Shown here: piece after piece, positions 16,374 through 25,149 of the stretch
Layout of the letters: each line of letters starts with the position of its first letter
Position numbering within the stretch: the stretch's first letter is position 1
Source: Aquimarina spongiae
GTDB lineage: Bacteria > Bacteroidota > Bacteroidia > Flavobacteriales > Flavobacteriaceae
Direction: 5' to 3'
Length of the DNA stretch: 64,000 bases
Assembly (NCBI RefSeq): GCF_900141785.1
Contig: NZ_FQYP01000009.1
Span: 186,001-250,000, forward strand
Notes under the pieces: model-generated
Told to the model about the DNA's origin: nothing
The model's input: only the letters and a program-made list of their open reading frames with translations
Databases searched by the model: none
Made by a program: the position numbers and the translations under genes

Positions 16374-17039
16374 ATGGCAGTCACAATGACTAATGAAGAA
16401 ATTGTTTCGAAAACCATCATTTTTGTAAAAGATACGCTCGCAGGAGCAGAGGGAGGACATGATTGGTTTCATATAGAAAGAGTGTATAAAAATGCGCTGT
16501 TGATTTCCAAAGAAGAAGATGTTGATACTTTTGTAGTTGCTTTAGGAGCATTGCTGCATGATATTGCCGATTCTAAGTTTCATAATGGAGATGAAACTAT
16601 TGGACCCAAAGTTGCAAGTGAGTTTCTTTTTGAATTAGGAGTTGCAGAAGATCTAGTAAACCATGTTGTAGCCATTATCGAAAACATTTCTTTTAAAGGT
16701 GGAAATACAACGCAAAAGTTCACTTCTCCAGAATTAGCCGTTGTGCAAGATGCAGACCGATTAGATGCCATTGGAGCGGTAGGAATTGCAAGGTGTTTTA
16801 ATTACGGCGGATTCAAGAACAGAGCCCTTTATGATCCAGAAATCGAGCCTAATTTGAATATGACCAAAGAAGAGTATAAAAACTCTACAGCACCTACTAT
16901 CAATCATTTTTATGAAAAGCTACTGTTGCTCAAAGATCGGATGAATACCAAGGCTGGAAAAAGAATAGCAGAACAACGCCATGCGTTTATGGAGCAATAC
17001 CTTTCTCAGTTCTATCAGGAATGGAAAGGCGAAGCCTAA
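16374..17039 (+). CDS. HD-domain phosphohydrolase
   Basis: The 221-residue protein has the HD-domain metal ligands: H-D-W-F-H near residue 33, LLHDIAD near 62 and QDADRLDAIG near 125. This is the layout of the YedJ/YpgQ type of small HD hydrolases acting on nucleotides or related phosphates. The start ATG immediately follows the stop of the desaturase; an internal ATG four codons in is also possible. The substrate is unknown, and a link to lipid synthesis is only by position. Confidence 0.88.
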   Translation: MAVTMTNEEIVSKTIIFVKDTLAGAEGGHDWFHIERVYKNALLISKEEDVDTFVVALGALLHDIADSKFHNGDETIGPKVASEFLFELGVAEDLVNHVVAIIENISFKGGNTTQKFTSPELAVVQDADRLDAIGAVGIARCFNYGGFKNRALYDPEIEPNLNMTKEEYKNSTAPTINHFYEKLLLLKDRMNTKAGKRIAEQRHAFMEQYLSQFYQEWKGEA

Positions 17040-17056
17040 AATACATTTCAAATACA

Positions 17057-17088
17057 AAAGCCGGAAGAACCAATATCTTCCGGCTTTT
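17057..17088 (+). terminator. Rho-independent terminator after the plsC operon
   Basis: AAAGCCGGAAGA pairs with TCTTCCGGCTTT around a short loop, then T-rich sequence. The A-rich left side lets it work for both directions, and it also lies beyond the end of the convergent secreted-protein gene. Confidence 0.88.
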
Positions 17089-17121
17089 TGCTTCAGTCTA
17101 ATATAGCGAAGTTGGTTAAGT

Positions 17122-20100
17122 TTATTGTTTAAAGACTTTTACACTTTTTTCTACTCCGTCTTTTTGGATTCTTAGAATATAGAACCCTTTAGAGAGTGCG
17201 TGTGCGTCTAGTTGTATGCCTTGTTCTGTGACTTCCACTTTAATCGGTTGTACAACGCCATTGTTTCCGATCAATTGTATGGAACGCACTTCTTTTTTTG
17301 ATGTAATTCCTTTCACAGTAAGGTGATCTCTGAAAGGAACAGGATATACTATGATCCCATCAAAATCCTGCAGGTCAACAACAGGAGGCGGGGTGCTTTC
17401 AGATTGCTTGTTGGCAACAAAGTTCCTGGCGGATGGGGCCAGGTATTTGAAACTTAATTCTGCCACTGAAGCCCATCGTTTCCCATCGACTTCAGAAAGT
17501 GCCCTAAAGTAAACATAACGACAACTAAAGTTATTGAGCTCTACGCTTTGTTTCAACGTAGATTTTTGAAAAGATCCCGTAGAGAGTTGTTGCCAGCTGG
17601 AGCCATCCCATCCAAATAAAATGTAATCTTTTACCATTCCTGTAGTGCCTTGCTGGCGACCTAAATAAGAGAATCCTACCAGTTCTCTTTGTTCTCCAAA
17701 ATCGATGGCAATAAAGTGAGGGTGTGAGCTGTTGTCGTCATACCAGTTGGTGTGCCAATAGGTATTAGGATCACCATCGGCAGCTCTTTGTTTGGCGTGA
17801 TCCGCATTTCCGGTTTCTTCACTATTGGTATCGTATACGGTACACCCTGTGCAATTATCCAGAACATTGGGAGGATTGGTATCGCCTATTACCACTTCGG
17901 TAGTATTGGAAAAATCAGAATAGCTATCACTGTCATAGGCTCTAACCCGGTAAGAATAGTTACCGTTTTCTAAGTTTTTATCCTCATAGGTTTGTACTCC
18001 TCTACTCACGAAATCAATACGCTCAAAACCGGATCCATCATTTCTCTGGATGGTAAATCCATTTTCGTTAGTAGAATTATCTTTCCAGTTCAAGGTAACG
18101 TCCTTTTCGGTAATTTGAGCAGTCAGATCGCTCGGTGGATTGATATCGTCGGGATTGGTTTGCTCATTATACAGATCAGACTCCCATATCCCGCGACCGT
18201 AGGTCGCCAAACGAAGTTTTCTAGTTGGATAGTGAATTTCAAGATCGGTCGTTTGTACTCCTGGTAAATTGGTAGAGAAAGGCACCCAAGAGCTTAAGTT
18301 ATCATTGGTATAATACACACCAGATTGCATACCTACATACAACCCGTTGGCAGAAGTATCATCAAACACCAGACATTGAGCAGAAATGTTAGGCAGATTT
18401 CCTCTGATATTGGTCCAGGAATTTCCTGCATTATTGGATACATATACTCTTGATCCTGTTGCGGCAATAGCTACACGTTCAGGATTATTAGGATCTACGG
18501 CTATAAAATTGACATCTCCTCTGAAATTGCTTACTTCTGTCCATGTTGGGGTGTTGCTTTGGCCGTTTTTGGTTCTCCATACGCGCCCTTCCTCAGCGAT
18601 ATAGATGTAGTTATTGTTTGAAGCAGCGATAGCCATTTCATCCAAATTGCCTGGTAGATTGATATTGCTGGTTATATTTCTCCAACTGCCTCTTCTTCCA
18701 CCGTCATTGCTTCGGTACAAATTTCGATAACCAACATAGATCATTTTATTGTCAATAGGGTCATTCATAAAAGGAGTAACCCATTCTCCGCTAAAATCTC
18801 CCGGCTTACTGATGCTACCGATACTGTTTCCTTTGTCGGTACTTTTGTATAAGTTTCCGAATTGGGTTGTACCATACACCACGTTACTGTTTTTATGATC
18901 TACAAAGCATTCCATCCCATCGGCTCCTAACCATTCTTTAAATTGCCGATTAGATCCGCTCATGATATTAGTACCATTGTCCTGGGCTCCTCCAACAATC
19001 ATATTGGGATCAGTAACGGAGTTTCCGATTCGGTAGTATTGTCGCACAGCTAGTCCTCCCTGGGTCAAATCAGTAGTATTATCGCCCCGATCGCGACTTC
19101 TAAAAACTCCACCATCGGTTCCTATGTATAAGGTTCCGTTGATATAGTCAATGACTTCAATATCGGCATGTACATAAGATCTGTCATTGGGCTGATTCCA
19201 GGCAGCAAGGGTAGTGAAGCTAGAACCTCCATTCAATGAACGAGAATAGTTCATACCACCCACATGTACTTCGTTTGCATTGGTGTCTGATACAGCAATC
19301 GCCATATCTCTGGATGCCTGTGTGAAATACACCTGATTTGTAGAAACTGTATTGTAGCTTGATCGTATACTAAAACTAGATCCTCCGTCCAATGATCTGT
19401 ACAAATACCCAAAGCTACTTCTTCTTTTTTGTACCAAATAGACGGCATTAGGATTGGCAGGAGTGACTGCCATTTTCATTCGTTCTGAAGAAACAATTCC
19501 ACTTGTTATTCTGCTGAAAGAACCTCCTCCATTAGTAGATCGATAAAAACTAGTCCCACAAGAGTAAACAACATTAGTATTTCCTGGTTTGAACTTTACA
19601 TCTTCTGCCCGGTCATTCAATACTCGACTAAAGGAACTTCCCCCATTAGTTGAGCGGTATAAAGATTTGGTCGTTCCGATAAAAATACGACTACCAGCGG
19701 GACTGATAAGAATCGTACGAGGTACTCCATTTACCTGATAAATCTCTGACCAGGAGTTTCCGGCATTTGTAGATTTCATAATTTGTCCGGCTCCGTTACC
19801 CAGGTATACCACATTGGTGTTGTTGGGATCAATAGCAATGGCCCAGATAGACATATTGACCATTTGATCACCTTTGGGTTCCCAACTTTGTCCTGCGTCT
19901 ACTGATTTCCAGATACCACCACCAGGAGATCCAGCATAAATGATTTGTTGGTTAGCAGGTTCGACTGCTATCGATACGATTCTTCCTAATCCGGGCGACC
20001 AACTTCTTGTACGTGTCCAGCTGAAAGGGCCAAGCTCTTGCCATCCGTTGTTTTTGGTGTTGTTTTTTAGATCAGGGCTAGCATTTTGGCTCCAGAGTTT

Positions 20101-20403
20101 TCGAAATTTATTGGACTCGTCTACCACTTTTCGATTGCTAATGATACGGCCATTGGCATTTTGATTTCTCTTGGCCCAATATAAGTTTCGCATATAAAGT
20201 TTATAACCGCTACCTTTTCCTTTGTCCCGGTTTTTGTAATATTTATTTCCTAAGCGTTCAAGTCTATTCACTTTGATATCTTCCTCCTGCATGAGTTCAA
20301 ATAATTCTTGAGAATACCCTTGATAGTTGATCGAATTGATCAAAAAAATGATCAGCAGAAGCACTTTTTTGTGCTCTAGAATTGGTGTTTTGAGTTGTGT
20401 CAT
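17122..20403 (-). CDS. T9SS-secreted Asp-box repeat protein with Fn3 and discoidin domains
   Basis: A 1093-residue exported protein if started at the ATG at 20403, which places the signal peptide (hydrophobic KVLLLIIFLINSI, cut near GYS) at the N-terminus; a start at 20466 would add 21 unlikely residues. Residues about 130-735 contain repeated Asp-box motifs (S-x-D/N-x-G-x-x-W/F) of a sortilin/sialidase-like beta-propeller. A fibronectin type III domain follows at about 754-845, an F5/8-type C (discoidin) carbohydrate- or surface-binding domain at about 856-986, and a T9SS type A tail at about 1018-1093. It could bind or degrade extracellular polymer; no catalytic residues can be named. It follows the M12-type protease gene on the same strand, with a hairpin between them. 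Confidence 0.85.
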   Translation of the reverse strand: MTQLKTPILEHKKVLLLIIFLINSINYQGYSQELFELMQEEDIKVNRLERLGNKYYKNRDKGKGSGYKLYMRNLYWAKRNQNANGRIISNRKVVDESNKFRKLWSQNASPDLKNNTKNNGWQELGPFSWTRTRSWSPGLGRIVSIAVEPANQQIIYAGSPGGGIWKSVDAGQSWEPKGDQMVNMSIWAIAIDPNNTNVVYLGNGAGQIMKSTNAGNSWSEIYQVNGVPRTILISPAGSRIFIGTTKSLYRSTNGGSSFSRVLNDRAEDVKFKPGNTNVVYSCGTSFYRSTNGGGSFSRITSGIVSSERMKMAVTPANPNAVYLVQKRRSSFGYLYRSLDGGSSFSIRSSYNTVSTNQVYFTQASRDMAIAVSDTNANEVHVGGMNYSRSLNGGSSFTTLAAWNQPNDRSYVHADIEVIDYINGTLYIGTDGGVFRSRDRGDNTTDLTQGGLAVRQYYRIGNSVTDPNMIVGGAQDNGTNIMSGSNRQFKEWLGADGMECFVDHKNSNVVYGTTQFGNLYKSTDKGNSIGSISKPGDFSGEWVTPFMNDPIDNKMIYVGYRNLYRSNDGGRRGSWRNITSNINLPGNLDEMAIAASNNNYIYIAEEGRVWRTKNGQSNTPTWTEVSNFRGDVNFIAVDPNNPERVAIAATGSRVYVSNNAGNSWTNIRGNLPNISAQCLVFDDTSANGLYVGMQSGVYYTNDNLSSWVPFSTNLPGVQTTDLEIHYPTRKLRLATYGRGIWESDLYNEQTNPDDINPPSDLTAQITEKDVTLNWKDNSTNENGFTIQRNDGSGFERIDFVSRGVQTYEDKNLENGNYSYRVRAYDSDSYSDFSNTTEVVIGDTNPPNVLDNCTGCTVYDTNSEETGNADHAKQRAADGDPNTYWHTNWYDDNSSHPHFIAIDFGEQRELVGFSYLGRQQGTTGMVKDYILFGWDGSSWQQLSTGSFQKSTLKQSVELNNFSCRYVYFRALSEVDGKRWASVAELSFKYLAPSARNFVANKQSESTPPPVVDLQDFDGIIVYPVPFRDHLTVKGITSKKEVRSIQLIGNNGVVQPIKVEVTEQGIQLDAHALSKGFYILRIQKDGVEKSVKVFKQ

Positions 20404-20429
20404 GTTGATGTGTGTTTGAAAGCAATACA

Positions 20430-20457
20430 AAGGGCATGTATTACCAAACATGCCCTT
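20430..20457 (-). terminator. Intercistronic hairpin between the two T9SS cargo genes
   Basis: AAGGGCATGT and ACATGCCCTT form a perfect 10-bp stem with an 8-nt loop. On the minus strand it is followed by TTTGTATTGCTTTC, a moderate T tract, so it may terminate or attenuate transcription from the protease gene. Confidence 0.55.
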
Positions 20458-20477
20458 GTAGTGCAATTATTGGTGAT

Positions 20478-22469
20478 TTAGTTTACGGTAATTTTCTTGG
20501 TAAATTGGTTATTGCCGTACATCACTTTTACGAAGTAAATTCCGCTAGCAAGTGATTGTAACGACAGGGTTTCTTTAATTCTTCGAACAGGAAAAACAGT
20601 GTTTATTTTTTTATGAAGCACATCGTTGCCCTGAAGGTTTTTGATGATTACCAGTGCATTGGGATGGTTTACATTTTGTACTTCTATATGAATGTATTCC
20701 TTGGCAGGATTTGGATAAATGATAATGTCATCCTGATCGTCGATGAAAGATACTGTTCCTGGTAACGAAGCCAAAGATCCCGCACATGCAGCAAGTTCTA
20801 TCCATTCGCTTCCATTCCATTCAAAAAGGTTACCTTGATAAACGACCTGATCCCCTGCACCGTAGTTGGTACCCTCAGACCATGGGGCTATGCCAAAACA
20901 AGGATCATTGTTATTCTCACAAGAACCCAAGCTATCCCAACCGTTGTTATCGTTTCTTCTAAACAGATTGCCTTGATAGACAACCAAATCCCCTGGGTTA
21001 TATGTGGTATTCGAGGACCACTGTGGTACTTCAAAACAGGGATCATCACTACATTGCCCTAAGTCATTCCAGCTGTTGTTTGCTGTTCTCTCAAATAGTC
21101 GACCTTGGTATGTTACTTTATCTCCGGCAGTGTAATTGACATTGCCAGACCATTCTTCGACCCCAGCACAGCTTACTTCATCACTGCCTCCACCTTCGCA
21201 AGTGCCTACGCAACTGGCTCTGCTTATAGTTCTACGGATGACATTACCAGGTTGTGATCCAAAGCCTTTGTTGAGGTTCGTGCCAACACTCGTTAAATGA
21301 CAATAACTCATGATTGTTCCTCCGTTTGATGGTACTCCAGGTCGACTACAACTTCCCTCGGTGTTGTAACAACCATCGATAGCGGTGTTGTTACCATTCC
21401 ATACACAAGAGTGCGTATGATTTGATCCAAAATTATGACCTAGTTCGTGTGCGATTACAGATACGGTCCAGGAATATCTAGGAACGTTATCATAGCTTCG
21501 ATTAATCCCAGATAACCCATAGCGATACGATCCGCATAAAGCATTTAACCAGGCTACTCCCCCAGAATAGTTGTAGGTTACGAAATGACCTAGATCGCCA
21601 TTAAATCCATTTTGGTTGCGGTAACTGCGGTAATTATCAAGATTATTAAAAGGTGCTACAGAAGTCCAAGCTCTGATCCCTGAGATTTTCAGGTTGACGT
21701 CCTCATTGTTATACAGAATGGCTACTTGATTAAAGATAGATTGGATGTAATTGGAAGCCCCTTGGGATCCTCCTTTGTCCCGAACAATATCATTGGCAAT
21801 ATCAAAGAAAATCTCTGGACATTTGGTGCGATTAGCTGATGGTTCTTGTTTTGTGTGATCATCCTCTGGGGATTTGTTTTGAACATCTTTAGTTTGACAA
21901 GCAAAGTCATTCAAATGACTAATATCTTTGTCTTCGTAAAGAATATGCGCTATACTATCATCCAATTTTCCAAGAACTAAATTCCCAACTTCATCTTCTA
22001 AACTAATGATTCCAGAAATTTCACCATTACTAATGGTTATTGCGGCAATAGAATTTGGACTGTTCTTTACAATACCTCGATAATGAACAAGTGTTGTATT
22101 AGGTTTAATGACTTTACCTGATGGCATTTCTATTATAGAAAAATCATCTGTAGTTAGTTCTACCTTCACCAATTCTAGAAGCATAGAAGAATGTTTGCTG
22201 GGTAAAGAAAAGTGAATAGCATCTGGTGTTGATTGTTCAAAGCTTTTCATGGCCTCAGACTTCAACGTAAGGATGGAAAATTTTTTGAATTCTTTGGGTA
22301 GTTTGGTTTTCGTTTTTCCAGTGGTTACTTCAAAAAGAGAAATTTCTTTGAACTCCTTACCAAGAGCTTTGGCGTGAAGGACTTGTTGATTTGGTTTGTG
22401 TTTTTGTGTTTGGGCAAAAAAAGGGATTGTCAAAAATGAAATGACAAGAAATGTAAAAATACGTTTCAT
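20478..22469 (-). CDS. T9SS-secreted M12-type metalloprotease with three chitin-binding-like repeats
   Basis: The 663-residue protein has a signal peptide (FLVISFLTIPFFAQ), an N-terminal propeptide-like region (about 25-215) and a metalloprotease domain. The domain carries the full metzincin site H341-E-L-G-H345-x-x-G-x-x-H351 (HELGHNFGSNH) and a Met-turn IMSYCH about 45 residues later, as in M12B/reprolysin-like enzymes. Then come three repeats of about 45 residues (bases about 20790-21178) with W-S-x-x-x-x-Y-x-x-G-D-x-V-x-Y-x-G-x-L-F, the CBM5/12 chitin-binding pattern. A T9SS type A tail with IIYPNPAKEYIHIEV ends the protein. It is probably released or surface-bound and digests protein in an insoluble matrix. 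It lies upstream of the Asp-box protein gene. Confidence 0.92.
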   Translation of the reverse strand: MKRIFTFLVISFLTIPFFAQTQKHKPNQQVLHAKALGKEFKEISLFEVTTGKTKTKLPKEFKKFSILTLKSEAMKSFEQSTPDAIHFSLPSKHSSMLLELVKVELTTDDFSIIEMPSGKVIKPNTTLVHYRGIVKNSPNSIAAITISNGEISGIISLEDEVGNLVLGKLDDSIAHILYEDKDISHLNDFACQTKDVQNKSPEDDHTKQEPSANRTKCPEIFFDIANDIVRDKGGSQGASNYIQSIFNQVAILYNNEDVNLKISGIRAWTSVAPFNNLDNYRSYRNQNGFNGDLGHFVTYNYSGGVAWLNALCGSYRYGLSGINRSYDNVPRYSWTVSVIAHELGHNFGSNHTHSCVWNGNNTAIDGCYNTEGSCSRPGVPSNGGTIMSYCHLTSVGTNLNKGFGSQPGNVIRRTISRASCVGTCEGGGSDEVSCAGVEEWSGNVNYTAGDKVTYQGRLFERTANNSWNDLGQCSDDPCFEVPQWSSNTTYNPGDLVVYQGNLFRRNDNNGWDSLGSCENNNDPCFGIAPWSEGTNYGAGDQVVYQGNLFEWNGSEWIELAACAGSLASLPGTVSFIDDQDDIIIYPNPAKEYIHIEVQNVNHPNALVIIKNLQGNDVLHKKINTVFPVRRIKETLSLQSLASGIYFVKVMYGNNQFTKKITVN
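20790..21178 (-). repeat. Three tandem CBM5/12-like modules within the protease gene
   Basis: Each unit reads about C-x(4)-W-S-x(3)-Y-x-x-G-D-x-V-x-Y-x-G-x-L-F-x(6-8)-W-x-x-L-x-x-C. The first two end W-N/D-x-L-G-x-C and the third W-I-E-L-A-A-C. The repeats are similar enough in sequence to be recent duplications, but not identical. Confidence 0.8.
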
Positions 22470-22930
22470 GTGTTTAGGTTTTAAGATTATTTAGTAATTG
22501 GTTGTTAGTAGTTGATACCAACAGGGGTTATTGCTCAAGAAACAGTGTGAACCGATTCTTAAATCAATACTTTTGGGAAAGAACAATGTCTTTACCTATT
22601 TGTAGGGGAAGAAATAGCTATTGAAATTCTACGGAAAAAAATCCGTGAGTATAGATCGTAAATTCAAGTAATAGTGTTAGTACATAACAATTACCTGGTG
22701 CATGAATGCAATAAGAATTCGAAATATCGAGTGCTTAAGAAGTCATTTTTTGGGGTACTGAATTCCTTTTCATTGTTGTTGTTTTGGTTGGGAAATGAAT
22801 TATTTGTGTTTCGTTAAATTGGTTGCCCAAAAATACAAAATTTTCATACTATCGTCCAATAGAAAATAAAGAAAATATAAAATGAATATTGTATATGTTT
22901 ATAAATCAAAAGTATAGATAGATAATTGTT
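22470..22930. other. Intergenic region upstream of the M12-type protease
   Basis: No gene is visible. The only exact minus-strand TAnnTTTG box for the protease is TATTTTTG at 22828-22835, about 360 bp before the start. That would give a long untranslated leader, unless a weaker unseen promoter lies closer. Confidence 0.5.
22828..22835 (-). promoter_or_regulatory. Candidate -7 box for the protease/Asp-box unit
   Basis: TATTTTTG on the minus strand matches the consensus. It is the only exact match in the 460-bp upstream region, but its distance from the gene makes it uncertain. Confidence 0.35.
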
Positions 22931-24004
22931 CTAGAATAATTTCAATTGTCCATCTTTATGATGAGCGTGCAATTCACAATTCAATTGAATTCTTTCGTTT
23001 TTTGGGAAATACTTTTTTCGTGCTAATGCAAAAAGTTGATGGATTTGATCTGCTATTTTACCGCTGCCAGACATCCTTCTTCCAAATTGACTGTCGTTTA
23101 AATTTCCTTCATGACACTGCATGATTTGATGTAAAATCTTGTCTTTTCGATCAGGTAAAGTGTTCTCCAGCCATGAAGTAAATATCTGACCAATGGCTCC
23201 ATTGAGCCGAACAACCGTATATCCAACGCTCTTTGCACCTCTTTTTGCGATTTCGCGGGTAAGCGGTAGAATTTCATGGCTGTTGATCGAAGGAATTATA
23301 GGAGCCATCATGACATTGGTGGGAACTCCTATAGCAGTTAGTTTTTCAAGGGTTTCTAATCGTTTTTTTATGCTAGCTGTACGAGGCTCTAATATTCTTC
23401 GGGTTTCTTCTTGTAAAGAAGTGATAGATAAAAATACCACCACCAGGTTGTCTTTGGCAAGTTCAGCCAAGATATCCATATCTCTTTGGATAAGTGCATT
23501 TTTTGTAATGATACCTACAGGGTGTTTGTATTTCAGAAATAGTTGCAACAATTGTCTCGTGATCTTTAATTTTTTCTCGACAGGTTGATAGCAATCGGTG
23601 TTTCCAGAAAGGGAGATAGGGCAAGCGTCCCAGCGTTTGCTTTTTAATTTTTGCTCTAGAAGCTCTGGCGCATTTTTTTTTATTAGAATTTTACTTTCAA
23701 AATCGATTCCTGCTCCATATCCCCAATATTCATGACTGTTTCGTGCATAGCAATAAACGCACCCATGCTCACATCCTTGATAAGGATTCAATGAATAGGC
23801 CATGCCAACATCGGGACTGGTTACTTTGTTCACGATTGTTTTTGGAAAAGTTTCAATATAGGTTGTGGTAAACTTGTTTACAGGTTCTCCTTGAGTAATA
23901 CAGTAATTAAGAAAGTCATCTCGTATTTCATAGTGATTTTCTGAAAATCGATTGTGTACTTTTTCTTGAGCACCTCGTCCTTTGATATGTTTTTTTGGTT
24001 TCAT
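22931..24004 (-). CDS. PA0069-family radical SAM protein
   Basis: The 357-residue protein contains the radical SAM cluster motif C-x3-C-x2-C as CEHGCVYCYARNSHEYWG (near residue 82), preceded by GMAYSLNPYQGCEHGC, the signature of the PA0069/SplB-like family. Later motifs (SLSGNTDCYQPVEKK, GIITKNALIQRD, EPRTASIKKRLE) follow the same family. The reaction is unknown. It lies alone, divergent from the TIR gene, with 148 bp between. Confidence 0.9.
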   Translation of the reverse strand: MKPKKHIKGRGAQEKVHNRFSENHYEIRDDFLNYCITQGEPVNKFTTTYIETFPKTIVNKVTSPDVGMAYSLNPYQGCEHGCVYCYARNSHEYWGYGAGIDFESKILIKKNAPELLEQKLKSKRWDACPISLSGNTDCYQPVEKKLKITRQLLQLFLKYKHPVGIITKNALIQRDMDILAELAKDNLVVVFLSITSLQEETRRILEPRTASIKKRLETLEKLTAIGVPTNVMMAPIIPSINSHEILPLTREIAKRGAKSVGYTVVRLNGAIGQIFTSWLENTLPDRKDKILHQIMQCHEGNLNDSQFGRRMSGSGKIADQIHQLFALARKKYFPKNERIQLNCELHAHHKDGQLKLF

Positions 24005-24062
24005 AAGTATGGTTTTTTACGGTTTAAAAGTAAAACTTTTGTTGGAATTTTTCCTAGTAAAA

Positions 24063-24077
24063 TTGGAAATATTCCAA
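24063..24077. promoter_or_regulatory. Palindrome in the radical SAM/TIR divergent region
   Basis: TTGGAA-ATA-TTCCAA is a perfect 6-bp inverted repeat with 3-bp spacer, 10 bp upstream of the TIR gene's -7 box and overlapping its possible -33 TTG. It could be a repressor site; no regulator gene is next to it. Confidence 0.35.
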
Positions 24078-24087
24078 ATAAAGAAAG

Positions 24088-24095
24088 TAATTTTG
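24088..24095 (+). promoter_or_regulatory. -7 promoter box of the TIR gene
   Basis: TAATTTTG matches TAnnTTTG, 57 bp before the ATG at 24153. A TTG (24063-24065) lies 22 bp upstream of it. Confidence 0.55.
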
Positions 24096-24152
24096 TATAG
24101 AAGGTTTTTGATAAAAAAACGGATAGGTTTAGGTTTAAAAAAATAGTCAGTG

Positions 24153-25136
24153 ATGAAGAATAAAAGCTATGAGTATGATGTGGCACTCTCCTTTGCGGGA
24201 GAGAATAGGGTATATGTAGATGAAGTTGCAAATAGCCTGAAAGAGAAAGGAATCAAAGTGTTTTATGATGCTTTTGAAGAGGCAAGTCTGTGGGGTAAAA
24301 ATTTATATGAGTACCTCTCAGATATTTATCAAAATAAAGCGAGATATACGGTGATGTTTATTTCTAATTTTTATAACGAAAAACTATGGACCAATCATGA
24401 GAGGGTTTCGATGCAAGCACGTGCGTTTCAGGAGAGTCGAGAGTACATCTTACCGGCTAGGTTTGATGATACCGAAATTCCCGGCATTCTGAAAACAGTG
24501 GGCTATGTAAGTCTTCAGTCCAAAACTCCGGAGGAATTAGCCATTCTTATCGAAAAAAAAATAAAAAAGGATCAAACTTTTTTTAGGAGAAGATGGTCGA
24601 AACTCTCTACCATGATCAGTCCAAAGCCTTTTATCTTTTCAATAAAGATCGCCGACAAGTCAGGGATCCCGGTCAAGAATGCAAAAGTGGTATTGGTGGC
24701 GGGTAATTCCACTTATTTGGAGGGCAACTCAGACGAGAACGGAATTGCACATGTATTGATTAGAACCCGAAAACTATATACGGTTTTGATTGCTCATCCA
24801 GAGTATCCAGCGGTATTGTTCCCGAATATGAATCCCAAAGAGGATATTGAGGTTACTATTGAGAAAACAGAAGGATTTGGATCCTTAGTGATTAATAAAT
24901 CCGGCCAACTGCCAATGATGGCTGGAAAAATAGAACCGATTTTAACCAGCGATAAAAAGTATGCGTTATATGCGGACAACATTGCGATCGAAGGAGGAAT
25001 ACCGCAGCCCTGTGATTTTGAGTTAAATAAATCCTTAAGCCTTGAGGATAATGCAGGAAATATTATACATTTAACCTTTAGATTTTTTCAAGGAAGAATC
25101 GCTTTAGTAGATTACTGTGTACACAAACTATTCTAA
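24153..25136 (+). CDS. TIR-domain protein with a C-terminal regulatory-like domain
   Basis: The 327-residue protein opens with a bacterial TIR domain (about residues 6-140): YDVALSFAGENR (box 1), VFYDAFEEASLWGKNL, and ISNFY-x4-W79-x3-E83 (the WxxxE arrangement that holds the catalytic Glu in TIR NAD-cleaving enzymes). A Lys/Arg-rich linker (about 150-165) leads to a beta-sandwich-like part (about 168-235: GIPVKNAKVVLVAG, GNSDENGIAHVLI) resembling carboxypeptidase regulatory or Ig-like domains, then about 90 residues of unknown fold. There is no membrane segment, so it is probably cytoplasmic. It stands 13 bp upstream of an isoaspartyl peptidase gene, probably in one operon. NADase or signalling activity is inferred from the family. 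Confidence 0.85.
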   Translation: MKNKSYEYDVALSFAGENRVYVDEVANSLKEKGIKVFYDAFEEASLWGKNLYEYLSDIYQNKARYTVMFISNFYNEKLWTNHERVSMQARAFQESREYILPARFDDTEIPGILKTVGYVSLQSKTPEELAILIEKKIKKDQTFFRRRWSKLSTMISPKPFIFSIKIADKSGIPVKNAKVVLVAGNSTYLEGNSDENGIAHVLIRTRKLYTVLIAHPEYPAVLFPNMNPKEDIEVTIEKTEGFGSLVINKSGQLPMMAGKIEPILTSDKKYALYADNIAIEGGIPQPCDFELNKSLSLEDNAGNIIHLTFRFFQGRIALVDYCVHKLF

Positions 25137-25149
25137 CATTTAACTCATT

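Noticed and set aside
20404-20466. N-terminal extension of the Asp-box protein
   Set aside because: It would put 21 non-hydrophobic residues before the signal peptide; the ATG at 20403 is the natural start.
22567-22574. Plus-strand TACTTTTG in the region upstream of the protease
   Set aside because: A consensus match, but no plus-strand gene follows for about 1.6 kb, so it is probably chance in AT-rich DNA.
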